NCBI RefSeq assembly: GCF_018397995.1
Contig: NZ_BBQH01000026.1
Span: 1 to 64,000, forward strand
Origin: Rhizomonospora bruguierae
GTDB lineage: Bacteria > Actinomycetota > Actinomycetes > Mycobacteriales > Micromonosporaceae
Direction of reading: 5' to 3'
Length of the DNA: 64,000 nt
The position numbers and the translations under genes are program-made. Below the pieces are notes generated by a model. The model did no database searches and was not told the origin of the DNA. It worked only from the letters and a program-made list of their open reading frames with translations. Shown here one piece after another: positions 43,522-51,898 of the stretch (within the stretch, counting starts at the first letter, position 1; each line of letters opens with the position of its first letter).

Positions 43522-44757
43522 ATGATGGTGCTTGGCGACAGTGACACGGCGTTCGACTTCAATCCCATGGTCGCCCCGCACCGGCAGGACCCACACCTGT
43601 TCTATCGCGCGGCACGTGAACGGCCGATTGCGTTCAGCCCATCGATCGGCGCTTACATGGTCAGCCGCTACGCCGACATCCGGACCGTCCTCGACGAACC
43701 GGACACCTTCTCCTCGGCCGCGGCGGTGCCGTTGATATACGACAACCCACCGGAGGTGGTGGCCGAGCTGAAGGCCGGCAACGTGCCGGAGACCACCGCG
43801 GTCGTCAACGAGGACGAACCGGGGCACCGACAGATGCGTGCCCTGTTCGACGCGGCGGTCCGTGGCGCCCGCGTCCGCGCGCTGCTGCCCCTGATGAACC
43901 AGCGCGCGGCGGACCTCATCGACGGCTTCACCGACGGCGCCGCGGATCTCGTCAGCGAGTACGCGATCCCGTACGTGCAGACGATAATCAGCGCGGTCAT
44001 CGGTTTCCCGCCCGAGGACACCGAGCAGATCCAGGTGTGGACCGATGACGTCACTACACTCTGGAACCCGCTCGCCCCGCTCGACGACCGGATTGCCTCC
44101 GCCCGCCGGATGGGTGACTACACCCGCTATCTTCAGAACTTGATCGACGATCGCAAGGCACATCCGCGCGACGACATGATCTCGGTGCTCGTGCACGGCG
44201 CGAACGGATTCCCCGGTGTGTCCGACGACTACGTGCACAACATCGTCCGGGGCGCCGCCCGGGTCGCCGGGTTCGACACGACCCGCGACGCGATCACCGC
44301 GACCGTACTCGTCGCGCTGCAGAACCCGACCGTCCGAGCTGGAATCATCGCTGAACCGGTGCGGATGATCCCGAAGGTGACCGAGGAAGCCCTGCGCCGT
44401 GACGCCCCGCACCGGGGGCTCTTCCGAGTCACGACCCGAGCGGTCGAGCTCGGTGGCACCGTCCTGGCCCAGGGCTCCCTTGTACTGCTGTTGTTCGGCT
44501 CGGCAAACCGCGACGAGACGGTGTTTCCCGACGCGGACGCGGTCGACCCGAGCAGACCCAACGCTCACGACCACCTCGCCTTCGGCAGGGGCCTGCATGC
44601 CTGCCCCGGCGCACCGTTGGCCCGCGCCGAAATCAGGGTCGCGTTGCAGACGCTGTTCGACCGGCTACCCGGCCTGTACCTCGCGGAGGGCTACACACCG
44701 GCCTATATCGCAAGCTATTTCTTCCGCGGGCTGGAGTCCCTGCCCGTGCGCTGGTGA
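43522..44757 (+). CDS. Cytochrome P450, complete
   Basis: A 411-residue class I bacterial P450. The I-helix has AGFDTTRD, the K-helix ExxR is Glu289-Arg292 in TEEALRRDAPHRG, and the heme loop is FGRGLHACPG with ligand Cys361. All parts missing from the P450 remnant at 8960 are present here. ATG 43522 or 43525 follows ggagg. No ferredoxin or reductase gene is adjacent. The AraC regulator just upstream suggests substrate-induced expression, possibly for catabolism. The last 43 bp overlap the convergent esterase gene. Confidence 0.92.
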   Translation: MMVLGDSDTAFDFNPMVAPHRQDPHLFYRAARERPIAFSPSIGAYMVSRYADIRTVLDEPDTFSSAAAVPLIYDNPPEVVAELKAGNVPETTAVVNEDEPGHRQMRALFDAAVRGARVRALLPLMNQRAADLIDGFTDGAADLVSEYAIPYVQTIISAVIGFPPEDTEQIQVWTDDVTTLWNPLAPLDDRIASARRMGDYTRYLQNLIDDRKAHPRDDMISVLVHGANGFPGVSDDYVHNIVRGAARVAGFDTTRDAITATVLVALQNPTVRAGIIAEPVRMIPKVTEEALRRDAPHRGLFRVTTRAVELGGTVLAQGSLVLLLFGSANRDETVFPDADAVDPSRPNAHDHLAFGRGLHACPGAPLARAEIRVALQTLFDRLPGLYLAEGYTPAYIASYFFRGLESLPVRW

Positions 44758-45785
44758 GGCGCCGGCGCATCGGCACGGCATCGCGGTGCGTCCGCCCCCG
44801 CGCCCGCCAGCAGCGGCCGCAGGTACGCGAGTTGGTGCCGTACCTGGTGGATGCCGCCGCCGTCGTGGTCGTTGAACTCCCACACCACGATGTCCTTCGG
44901 CCCGGCGTAATGGTTGTACGCGGCGTACACCGTCGAGGGCGGGCAGACCCGGTCCATCAGCGCGACGGAGAACAGCGCCGGGGACTGGCAGCGGGCCGCG
45001 AAGGACATGCCGTCGAAGTACCCGAGCGTCGCGAACACCTCCGCGACCGGCTGGCGGTGGTCGGCGCACCAGCGGGCGACCTCGGTGTACGGGCCGCGGT
45101 CGCTGATCCGTACCGCCCGGCTCCAGTGGCACAGGAACGGCAGGTCGCACAGCACCGCGGCGACCGGGCCGGCGAGCGCGGCGGCGGCGAGCGCGATGCC
45201 GCCGCCCTGGCTCACCCCGCCCACGGCCACTCGATCGGGGTCCACCATGGGTAGTGAACGGGCCGCCTCTACCGCGCAGGTCGCGTCCACGAACACCCGC
45301 CGGTAGTAGTACGCGGCCGGGTCGTGCAGGCCGCGTACCACCGGGGGTGCGGAGTCGCCGCAGCCGGGGTCGGGCGTGTCGCCACCCTGGCCGCGGGCGT
45401 CGACGACCAGGTGGGCGTACCCGGCGCTGGCCCAGAGCAGGTGCTCGATGGGTAGGCCGCGCCCGCCGCCGTACCCGACGAACTGCACGAAGCAGGGCAG
45501 TGGCTCGGGGTGGCCGGCGGGTAGCGTGAGCCAGGCCCGCACCGGCTCCCCGCCGTACCCGGGCACGACCACGTCGTAGGTGACCACTGTGGATAGTCCG
45601 GCGTCGACCTTCTCGAACCGGGCCGGTACCGGATCCCTGGTCCGGCCCAGGGCGAGCGTCTGCTTCCAGAACAGGTCGAAGTCCGGCGGCTCGGCGAGCG
45701 GCGGGCGGTAGCCGGCGAGCGCCGCGGGGTCCAGGTCGTACGCGGTCGGCGCCGGCGGATCGTCGGCGTAGGGCACGGCCGTCAT
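44715..45785 (-). CDS. Acetyl-xylan esterase / cephalosporin-C deacetylase family (CE7)
   Basis: A 356-residue alpha/beta hydrolase. YDVVVPGYGGEPVRAWLTLP and VDARGQGGDT carry the family's RGQ motif. The nucleophile is Ser192 in GGVSQGGG; the acid lies in LMDRVCPPST and the His in FNDHDGGG. There is no signal peptide, so it would remove acetyl groups from imported oligosaccharides. The last 25 residues are a Pro/Arg-rich tail overlapping the P450 gene. It is the last gene of a LacI-controlled sugar ABC operon. Confidence 0.9.
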   Translation of the reverse strand: MTAVPYADDPPAPTAYDLDPAALAGYRPPLAEPPDFDLFWKQTLALGRTRDPVPARFEKVDAGLSTVVTYDVVVPGYGGEPVRAWLTLPAGHPEPLPCFVQFVGYGGGRGLPIEHLLWASAGYAHLVVDARGQGGDTPDPGCGDSAPPVVRGLHDPAAYYYRRVFVDATCAVEAARSLPMVDPDRVAVGGVSQGGGIALAAAALAGPVAAVLCDLPFLCHWSRAVRISDRGPYTEVARWCADHRQPVAEVFATLGYFDGMSFAARCQSPALFSVALMDRVCPPSTVYAAYNHYAGPKDIVVWEFNDHDGGGIHQVRHQLAYLRPLLAGAGADAPRCRADAPAPHQRTGRDSSPRKK

Positions 45786-45791
45786 GGGCCC

Positions 45792-46700
45792 TCACTTTCC
45801 CGATCCGGCCAGCAGGCCGCGGACGAAGGTGCGCTGGAGCGCGAAGAAGATCACCATGGGCACCGCCATCGCGACGAACGCGGCCGCGGTCAGCAGCTGC
45901 CAGCCCTGGCCGGTGGTGGCGCTGACCAGGTTGCTCACCGCGACGGTCAGCGGCGCCACCCCGGGGTCGCCGCCGAGGAAGATGAGCGCGATGAGCAGGT
46001 CGTTCCAGACCCAGATGAACTGGAAGATGGCCACCGACGCGAGGGCCGGCCCGGACAGCGGCAGGGTCAGGCGCAGGAACGCGGTCAGCGTCGACGCGCC
46101 GTCGAGCGCCGCGGCCTCGAACATCTCCTCCGGCAGCCCGGCGAAGAACGTGCGCAGCAGGTAGACCGTGAACGGCAGCCCGAAGCCCAGGTGCACCAGC
46201 CAGATCCCGGCGAATGTGCCGGTCAGGCCGGTGGCGTTGTAGAGGCGCAGCACGGGGACGAGGGTCATCTGCAGCGGCAGCGCGAGCAGCGCGATCATCG
46301 CGACGGTCACCGCGCGGCGGCCGGCGAACGACATCCGGGCCAGCGCGAACGCCGCCACCGCGCCGACCGCCACCATCGCGGCGACCGCCGGGACGGTGAT
46401 CAGCAGGCTGTTGCCGAGCGCGGTGCCGAAGCCGCTGGTGGCCAGCACGTCCCGGTAGTTGTCCAGGGTGAGGATGCCCTCGCCGGCCCGCCACCAGCCG
46501 GTGGTGGAGATGTCGTACGCCGGGCGGAAGGAGCTGACCAGCAGCCCCAGCACTGGCACCGTCCACAATCCACAGAACAGCAGGAGCACGAGGTGGGTGG
46601 GGAGGCGGCGGGCCGCCCGGGTGCGCCCGTCGCGCCGGCTCCTGACCGGGGCCGGGCGGGTCGCGGCCGGTGCCTCGGGCCGGGGCAGGGTCTGGGTCAT
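45792..46700 (-). CDS. Sugar ABC transporter permease (MalG type)
   Basis: A 302-residue CUT1 permease with six helices. The EAA loop is PEEMFEAAALDGASTLTAFLRLTLP. A basic cytoplasmic N-terminus of about 35 residues precedes the first helix. ATG 46700 overlaps the stop of the MalF-type gene. No ATPase is encoded here; CUT1 systems in actinomycetes usually share a distant MsiK-type ATPase. Confidence 0.92.
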   Translation of the reverse strand: MTQTLPRPEAPAATRPAPVRSRRDGRTRAARRLPTHLVLLLFCGLWTVPVLGLLVSSFRPAYDISTTGWWRAGEGILTLDNYRDVLATSGFGTALGNSLLITVPAVAAMVAVGAVAAFALARMSFAGRRAVTVAMIALLALPLQMTLVPVLRLYNATGLTGTFAGIWLVHLGFGLPFTVYLLRTFFAGLPEEMFEAAALDGASTLTAFLRLTLPLSGPALASVAIFQFIWVWNDLLIALIFLGGDPGVAPLTVAVSNLVSATTGQGWQLLTAAAFVAMAVPMVIFFALQRTFVRGLLAGSGK

Positions 46701-47674
46701 CGGTTCGGCCCCCCGGCCCGGGTGGCCCGGGCGTTGACGATGAGGATCGGCACGGCGAGCACCGTGAGAAGCACCGCGATCGCGCTCGCCCGGCCGTCGT
46801 GCTGGTCGACGAAGAGCTGCCGGTACATGAGGTTGGCGATGACGTCGGTGCGGTAGTTGCCGTTCGTCATCACGTACACGATGTCGAATGCCTTGAACGC
46901 GCTGACCGCGACGAGGGTCGCGGTGACCAGGATGGTCGGGCGCAGGTGCGGCAGCGTGACGTGGCGGAAGACCTGCCACGGTCCGGCGCCGTCGATCCGC
47001 GCCGCCTCGTGCAGTTCCGCCGGTACCGCCTTGAGCGCGGCGGAGAGGATGACGGTCGCGAAGCCGGCGGTCATCCACACGCCGACGCCGATGAGGGCGC
47101 CGTTGTTGGTGCGGGTGTCCACCAGCCACGCGACGGGGGCGGCGCCGGTGGCGGTCAGCACCGCGTTGAGCGTGCCGGTCTGGGGCAGGCCGGGCGGCCG
47201 GTACTGGTACATGAAGCGCCAGATCACCGCGCCGGCGACGAACGGGATCGCGGTCGGCAGGACGACGGCCGCCTTGGCCACCGCCTCGTACCGCACCCGG
47301 TCGGTCAGCACGGCGACCAGGAGCCCGGCGCCCAGGCAGCCGCCGGTGAGCAGGACGAGCCAGAGCAGGTTGTTGCGCAGCGCGGTGTGCACCTCGGCGC
47401 TGGTCGCCAGGTACCGGTAGTTGTCCAGCCCGGCCCAGCCGCGCGAGCCGGCGTCGCGCAGGGAGAGCCAGACGGTGTTGGCCAGCGGCCAGGCGAGGTA
47501 GACGCCGACCGGTACGAGCGCCGGGGCCAGCCACAGCCAGGGCACGAGCCGGCGGTGGAAGCGGTGCGGCAGCACCGCCTCCAGCCGGCCGACCACCCAC
47601 AGCCAGCCCAGCACGAGCGCCGGCACGGCCACCGTGAAGGTGAGCGCGGCGAGGACGCGGGTCGTCGGGACCAT
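46697..47674 (-). CDS. Sugar ABC transporter permease (MalF type)
   Basis: A 325-residue CUT1 permease. An extra N-terminal membrane segment is present, and the EAA loop reads PAELHEAARIDGAGPWQVFRHVTLP. The start ATG 47674 lies 8 bp after the binding-protein gene, with ggag upstream. It forms the translocation pore with the MalG-type partner. Confidence 0.92.
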   Translation of the reverse strand: MVPTTRVLAALTFTVAVPALVLGWLWVVGRLEAVLPHRFHRRLVPWLWLAPALVPVGVYLAWPLANTVWLSLRDAGSRGWAGLDNYRYLATSAEVHTALRNNLLWLVLLTGGCLGAGLLVAVLTDRVRYEAVAKAAVVLPTAIPFVAGAVIWRFMYQYRPPGLPQTGTLNAVLTATGAAPVAWLVDTRTNNGALIGVGVWMTAGFATVILSAALKAVPAELHEAARIDGAGPWQVFRHVTLPHLRPTILVTATLVAVSAFKAFDIVYVMTNGNYRTDVIANLMYRQLFVDQHDGRASAIAVLLTVLAVPILIVNARATRAGGPNR

Positions 47675-47682
47675 GCCGGCCT

Positions 47683-49041
47683 TCAGCTCCGGTACGCGCT
47701 CGTGCGGGCCCGCTCCAGCCCCGCGAGTTGCGCGTCCAAGGTGGACGGATTGGCCACGTACGCCAGGACCGCCTTGTGGAAGGCCTGGGTCATGGCCGGC
47801 GGCATGGCGTTCTGGGCGGCGTACTGGACGGTGCGCGCGTCCGCGTAGACCTGAGCGGCCCGGCGGGACAGCGTGGACGTGTACGCCTCCGGCGGGGTGC
47901 GGCGGTTGGCGCCGATCCACTGCCCGGTGCCGGCCACGAGGGCGCTGAACTCGGGTGTCGCCGCGTACCGCATGAACGCCCGGCCCTGCGGGCTGTCCTT
48001 GAGCAGCGCGAGCGTCTCGCCGGAGATCTCGACGGAGCCGGCGCGCGCCGGGTCGACCGGTGGGAACGGGAAGAAGTCGATGTCGGTGCCGGGCACGACT
48101 CCGGGGACGCTCTGGGCCAGCGCGTTGCCGAGGAAGTCGGCCTGGACGTGCAGGTGGCAGGCGGGCGGCTTGGCGAACAGCCCCTGCGGGCTGGTGGTGA
48201 AGTCGGTGGTCAGCACGGCGGTGGCGCCCCCGCTGACCTGCTTGGCGTCGGTGGCGATGGCGCCGAAGCGCTGGAACGCCCGCTTGATCTCCGGTGCGGT
48301 CCAGGGCAGGTCGCCCTGCCACCACTTCGTGAAGACCTCCGGGCCGGCCTGCTGGAGCACGAACTCCTCGATCCACACGGCGCCCGGCCAGCCGCTGTTG
48401 GGCCCGGATTCCAGGCCGATGCACCACGGCGTGCCGCCGGCCGACGCCTGCTCGGCCCAGCCGGAGAGGTCGTCCCAGGTGGCGGGCGGCCGGGGGCCCC
48501 GGTACGTCTTCGGGTCGTACCAGACGAGGCCCTGCACGGCGGTGTTGTAGAAGATGCCGTGGAGCTTTCCGTCTACTGTAGAGAGTTTCAGTAGCCCGTC
48601 GGGATAGTCGGTGCGGACCGCGTCCATGTCCAGGAACGGGTCGAGCGCCACCAGCTTGCCCCGCTGCGCGAGCTGGGCCACCTGGCCGGCGCTGGAGTTG
48701 GAGACGACATCGGGTGGGTTGCCGCCGGCGATGCGGGTCTGTAGGACGGCGTAGACGTCGCCGGTGCTCTCGTACTTGATCTTTATGCCGGTCGCCTCCT
48801 CGAACGGGGCGAACGTGCCGAGGTACGCGTCGAGTTGGGGGCCGCTCAGGACGCCGAGCAGGTTGAGCGTGCCGCCGGGGCGGGTGCCGTCGGCGGCGCG
48901 GGTGGCGGCGGCGCGGGCGGCCTGGATCCGGTCCGCCGCCTGGGTGGGGGGTGCCTGGGTCCGCGATCCGGAGCCGCCGCAGCCGGTCGCCAGGACGGCT
49001 AACAGGGCGGTGCCGAGCGCGGCGAGGGTGCGCGTTCTCAT
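47683..49041 (-). CDS. Sugar-binding lipoprotein of a CUT1 ABC importer
   Basis: A 452-residue family 1 solute-binding protein. The lipobox is VLATGCGG; the mature N-terminus is Ala/Thr-rich. Characteristic segments are FAPFEEATGIKIKYES, AGGNPPDVVSNSSAGQVAQLAQRGKLV and GIFYNTAVQGLVWYDPKTY. The acetyl-xylan esterase in the same operon suggests acetylated xylo-oligosaccharides as ligands, an inference. First gene of the operon, divergent from lacI. Confidence 0.92.
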   Translation of the reverse strand: MRTRTLAALGTALLAVLATGCGGSGSRTQAPPTQAADRIQAARAAATRAADGTRPGGTLNLLGVLSGPQLDAYLGTFAPFEEATGIKIKYESTGDVYAVLQTRIAGGNPPDVVSNSSAGQVAQLAQRGKLVALDPFLDMDAVRTDYPDGLLKLSTVDGKLHGIFYNTAVQGLVWYDPKTYRGPRPPATWDDLSGWAEQASAGGTPWCIGLESGPNSGWPGAVWIEEFVLQQAGPEVFTKWWQGDLPWTAPEIKRAFQRFGAIATDAKQVSGGATAVLTTDFTTSPQGLFAKPPACHLHVQADFLGNALAQSVPGVVPGTDIDFFPFPPVDPARAGSVEISGETLALLKDSPQGRAFMRYAATPEFSALVAGTGQWIGANRRTPPEAYTSTLSRRAAQVYADARTVQYAAQNAMPPAMTQAFHKAVLAYVANPSTLDAQLAGLERARTSAYRS

Positions 49042-49105
49042 CGGTTGCTCCCTCAGTCGGTGAGGTGTGGCGGTGATGACGTGTATGGAACGCCCGTGTT
49101 ACAAA

Positions 49106-49140
49106 GTTGTCAACAGCTTCGCTCGAAGCACTTCGACAAC
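49106..49140. promoter_or_regulatory. Divergent operator/promoter region of the sugar ABC and lacI genes
   Basis: Nested dyads: GTTGTC (49106-49111) to GACAAC (49135-49140), enclosing GCTTCG-CT-CGAAGC (49116-49129). On the minus strand a consensus -35 TTGACA occupies 49108-49113, pointing toward the importer operon. The inner dyad is the best candidate for the LacI-type operator, directly upstream of that -35. Confidence 0.6.
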
Positions 49141-49204
49141 TCGGCTACCCTTGCCGGGCGTTCTGGCTCGCCCGCCGGGCGCAGGGGTCGGGGAGGAGGC
49201 GCGG

Positions 49205-50206
49205 GTGACCGGCAAGATCACCATCTACGACGTGGCCGCGCGGGCGGGTGTGAGCATCTCGACGGTCTCGCTGGTGCTCAACTCGCCGGCCCGGGTGCGC
49301 CAGGCAACCCGCGAACGGGTCCTGTCCGCCGCCGACGAACTGGGCTTCGTGCCCAAGGCGGACGCGGTCACCCGGGCCCGCCGGGGCGTCGGCCGGATCG
49401 GCGTGATCGCGCCCTTCAGCTCGTACCCGTCATTCAGCCGCCGCCTGGCGGGGGTGTTCGCGGCGGTGGACGCGGAGGCCCTGGAAGTGGTGGTCTTCGA
49501 CCAGCAGTCCGCGGCCTCGGCCACCTCACCGCTGCTGTCCAGCCTGCCCATCACCCGCCGCCTCGACGGGCTGATCATCATGGGGCTGCCGCTGGAGGAG
49601 TCGGTGATCGAGCGGCTGCGCGCCCAGCGGCTACCGACCGTGGTGATCGACTCGCCCCGGCCGCGCTTCGAGGCCGTGGTGACCGACGACGAGACCGGCG
49701 GCGAACTCGCCGCGCGGCACCTGATCGCCCGCGGTCACCGCCGGTTCGCGTACGTGGGGGAGGCGCAGCGGTCGCACGCCTACGTGTCGCCGTCCGAGAG
49801 CCGGCTCACCGGCTTCCGCCGGGTGCTCGCCGAGCACGGGATCGCGCTGGCCGACGAGGCGGTGCGGCTCGTCCCGCACGACGTGGACCGGGCCCGGGCG
49901 GCAAGCCACGAGGTGCTGGACCTGCCCGAGCCACCGACCGCGATCTTCGCGCACGACGACACCCTGGCGGGCGGGGTGCTGGCGGCGGCCCGCGACCGTG
50001 GCCTCGCGGTACCGGAAGGGCTGGCGGTGGTCGGCTTCGACGACTCGGACCTGGCCCGGGTCCTGGACCTGACGACCGTCCGGCAGCCGTTCGAGGAGTC
50101 GGGGCGGCTGGCGGCGCGCGCGCTGCTCGATCAGATGCAGGGCCACCCCACCGGCCGCCGCACCACGGTGCTCGACCTCGAATTGGTGGTCCGCGCGACG
50201 ACGTGA
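49205..50206 (+). CDS. LacI-family transcriptional repressor
   Basis: A 333-residue regulator. The N-terminal HTH (TIYDVAARAGVSISTVSLVLN) includes the hinge-helix RVRQATRERVLSAADELGF. The periplasmic-binding-type core has RRLDGLIIMG, VVTDDETGGELAARHLIARGHRR and FAHDDTLAGGVL, and ends TTVRQPFEESGRLAARAL. The start is GTG 49205 behind ggggaggagg. Divergent from the sugar ABC-esterase operon, which it very probably represses until an oligosaccharide binds. Confidence 0.93.
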   Translation: MTGKITIYDVAARAGVSISTVSLVLNSPARVRQATRERVLSAADELGFVPKADAVTRARRGVGRIGVIAPFSSYPSFSRRLAGVFAAVDAEALEVVVFDQQSAASATSPLLSSLPITRRLDGLIIMGLPLEESVIERLRAQRLPTVVIDSPRPRFEAVVTDDETGGELAARHLIARGHRRFAYVGEAQRSHAYVSPSESRLTGFRRVLAEHGIALADEAVRLVPHDVDRARAASHEVLDLPEPPTAIFAHDDTLAGGVLAAARDRGLAVPEGLAVVGFDDSDLARVLDLTTVRQPFEESGRLAARALLDQMQGHPTGRRTTVLDLELVVRATT

Positions 50207-50218
50207 CGCCCGGCGCCG

Positions 50219-50295
50219 CCGGGCCCAGCCGGGTGCGGCGCCGACCGACCCCGCCCCGTGTGCGGCGCGGCCGGGCCCAGCCGGGTGCGGCGCCG
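50219..50295. repeat. 25-bp direct repeat, 52 bp apart
   Basis: The 25-bp block beginning ccgggcccagccgggtg and ending cggcgccg occurs identically at 50219-50243 and 50271-50295, downstream of lacI. It probably results from local duplication of GC-rich spacer. Confidence 0.7.
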
Positions 50296-50315
50296 CCCGG
50301 AGCGGTGTGTGGGCC

Positions 50316-50347
50316 GGCCCGGGCCGCAGCGGTCCGCGGCCCGGGCC
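50316..50347. terminator. Terminator hairpin between convergent lacI and ABC-2 permease genes
   Basis: A perfect 12-bp stem, ggcccgggccgc / gcggcccgggcc, with an 8-nt loop, ending 4 bp before the stop codon of the minus-strand permease gene. Confidence 0.75.
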
Positions 50348-50351
50348 CGGC

Positions 50352-51140
50352 TCAGGCGGCCACGCGGTAGAAGCGGCGCACCGCCGCGGGCACGGCCACC
50401 ACCAGGATGCCGGCCGTCCAGGCCAGCGCGATGGCGGTCGCGCCGGCGGCGGGCCGGCCCTGCATCAGGGCCCGGACCGCGTCGATCACGGCGGTCAGCG
50501 GCTGGTGCGCGGCGACCGGGCGCAGCCAGCCCGGCATCGTCTCCACCGGCACCAGGGCGCTGGAGGCAAACATCAGCGGGAAGACCACCAGGATGCCCGC
50601 GGCCAGCGCCGCCTCGCCGCCCCTGGCCCGCAGGCCGAGGTACGCGAAGACCCACGTCAACGCGTACCCGAAGGCGACGGCGAGCGCGACGGCGCCGGCC
50701 GCCGCCAGCGGGCCGCCCGGCAGGCGCAGCCCCGCGAGCACGCCGGCGGCCAGCATCGCGAGCACGACGAAGAGGTTGCGCCCGGCGTCGGCGAGCGTGC
50801 GCCCGGCGAGCACGGCCGGCGCCGACATCGGTAGCGTCCGGAATCGTTCGATCGTGCTGCTGGCCAGGTCCTCGGCCACCCCGACCGCGGTCTTCGCGCT
50901 GTCCCAGGCGACGACCTGCACGAGCACGCCGGGCACCAGCCAGTCCACGTACCGCATGCCGGGCGTCGCCACCGCCCCGCCGAACACCTGCGTGAACAGC
51001 AGCACCAGCACGACCGGCTGCGCGGTGGACAGCAGGAGCAGTTCGGGCTGGCGGCGCCAGTGCCGCAGGCTGCGCCCGGCGAGGACGAGCGTGTCGGTGA
51101 GGCTCCACCGGACCGCACCCAGGGCGTCCGTTGTGGTCAC
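50352..51140 (-). CDS. ABC-2 type (DrrB-like) export permease
   Basis: A 262-residue permease with six helices. RSLRHWRRQPELLLLSTAQPVVLVLLF starts the first helix as in DrrB/NodJ proteins. The loop ASSTIERFRTLPMSAPAVLAGRTLAD and the helix PLMFASSALVPVETMPGWLRPVAAHQPLT carry the ABC-2 signature. It is coupled to the ATPase gene by a GTGA-type overlap. Together they form a drug- or lipid-exporter of the daunorubicin-resistance class. Confidence 0.92.
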   Translation of the reverse strand: MTTTDALGAVRWSLTDTLVLAGRSLRHWRRQPELLLLSTAQPVVLVLLFTQVFGGAVATPGMRYVDWLVPGVLVQVVAWDSAKTAVGVAEDLASSTIERFRTLPMSAPAVLAGRTLADAGRNLFVVLAMLAAGVLAGLRLPGGPLAAAGAVALAVAFGYALTWVFAYLGLRARGGEAALAAGILVVFPLMFASSALVPVETMPGWLRPVAAHQPLTAVIDAVRALMQGRPAAGATAIALAWTAGILVVAVPAAVRRFYRVAA

Positions 51141-51898
51141 GCCGCCCTCCCCGCCATGGCCGGTACCGCCGCGCCCGGCGCGGTGAGCGCCAGGAACGCG
51201 GCGTCCAGCGTCGGCCGGCCGGTGCGGTGCTTGAGCTGGTCGACCGTGCCCTCCGCGACCACCCGGCCGTGGTCGACGACCACCACCCGGTCGGCGAGGC
51301 GGTCGGCCTCCTCGAGGTACTGGGTGGTCAGCAGCACGCTCGTGCCGGCGGCGACGAAGTCGTCCACCACCGCCCAGAGCTGGTCCCGGCGCAGCGGGTC
51401 GAGGCCGGTGGTGGGCTCGTCGAGGAAGAGCACCGGCGCGTGCGCGACCAGGCTGGCCGCCAGGTCGAGGCGGCGGCGCATCCCCCCGGAGTACGTGCGG
51501 GCCAGCCGGTCCGCCACGCCGGTGAGGTCGAAGCGGTCGAGCAGTTCGGCCGCCCGGGCGCCCGCGGCCCGCCGGGACATCCGGTGCAACCGTCCGAACA
51601 GGATCAGGTTCTCGTGGCCGGTGAGCCGGCCGTCGACCGCCGCGTGCTGGCCCGCCACGCCGATCGCCGCCCGCACCCGGCGCGGCTGCCGCCGCACGTC
51701 GAAGCCGGCCACCTCGGCCCGGCCGCCGTCCGGCGCGACCAGCGTCGTCAGGATCCCGACGGTGGTGCTCTTGCCGGCGCCGTTCGGGCCGAGCAGCGCG
51801 AGCACGGCGCCGGCCGGTACCTCCAGGTCCACGCCGCGCAGCGCCTGGACGCCCGCGTACCGCTTGACCAGTCCCTCGGCGCGGATCGCGGCGGTCAT
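51137..51898 (-). CDS. DrrA-like ABC exporter ATPase
   Basis: A 253-residue ATPase. Walker A is GPNGAGKST, the signature YSGGMRRRLDLAASLV, Walker B PVLFLDEPTTGLDP, and the H-loop is replaced by the DrrA-type TTQYLEEADRLADRV. It is about 60-70 residues shorter than typical DrrA because the regulatory C-terminal extension is cut down. ATG 51898 overlaps the acetyltransferase stop, so acetyltransferase, ATPase and permease form a coupled unit. Confidence 0.92.
   Translation of the reverse strand: MTAAIRAEGLVKRYAGVQALRGVDLEVPAGAVLALLGPNGAGKSTTVGILTTLVAPDGGRAEVAGFDVRRQPRRVRAAIGVAGQHAAVDGRLTGHENLILFGRLHRMSRRAAGARAAELLDRFDLTGVADRLARTYSGGMRRRLDLAASLVAHAPVLFLDEPTTGLDPLRRDQLWAVVDDFVAAGTSVLLTTQYLEEADRLADRVVVVDHGRVVAEGTVDQLKHRTGRPTLDAAFLALTAPGAAVPAMAGRAA

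Noticed and set aside
48572-48582. Palindrome TCTACTGTAGA
   Set aside because: It lies within the conserved coding part of the sugar-binding protein gene (around KLSTVDG), far from a promoter; no regulatory role can be supported.
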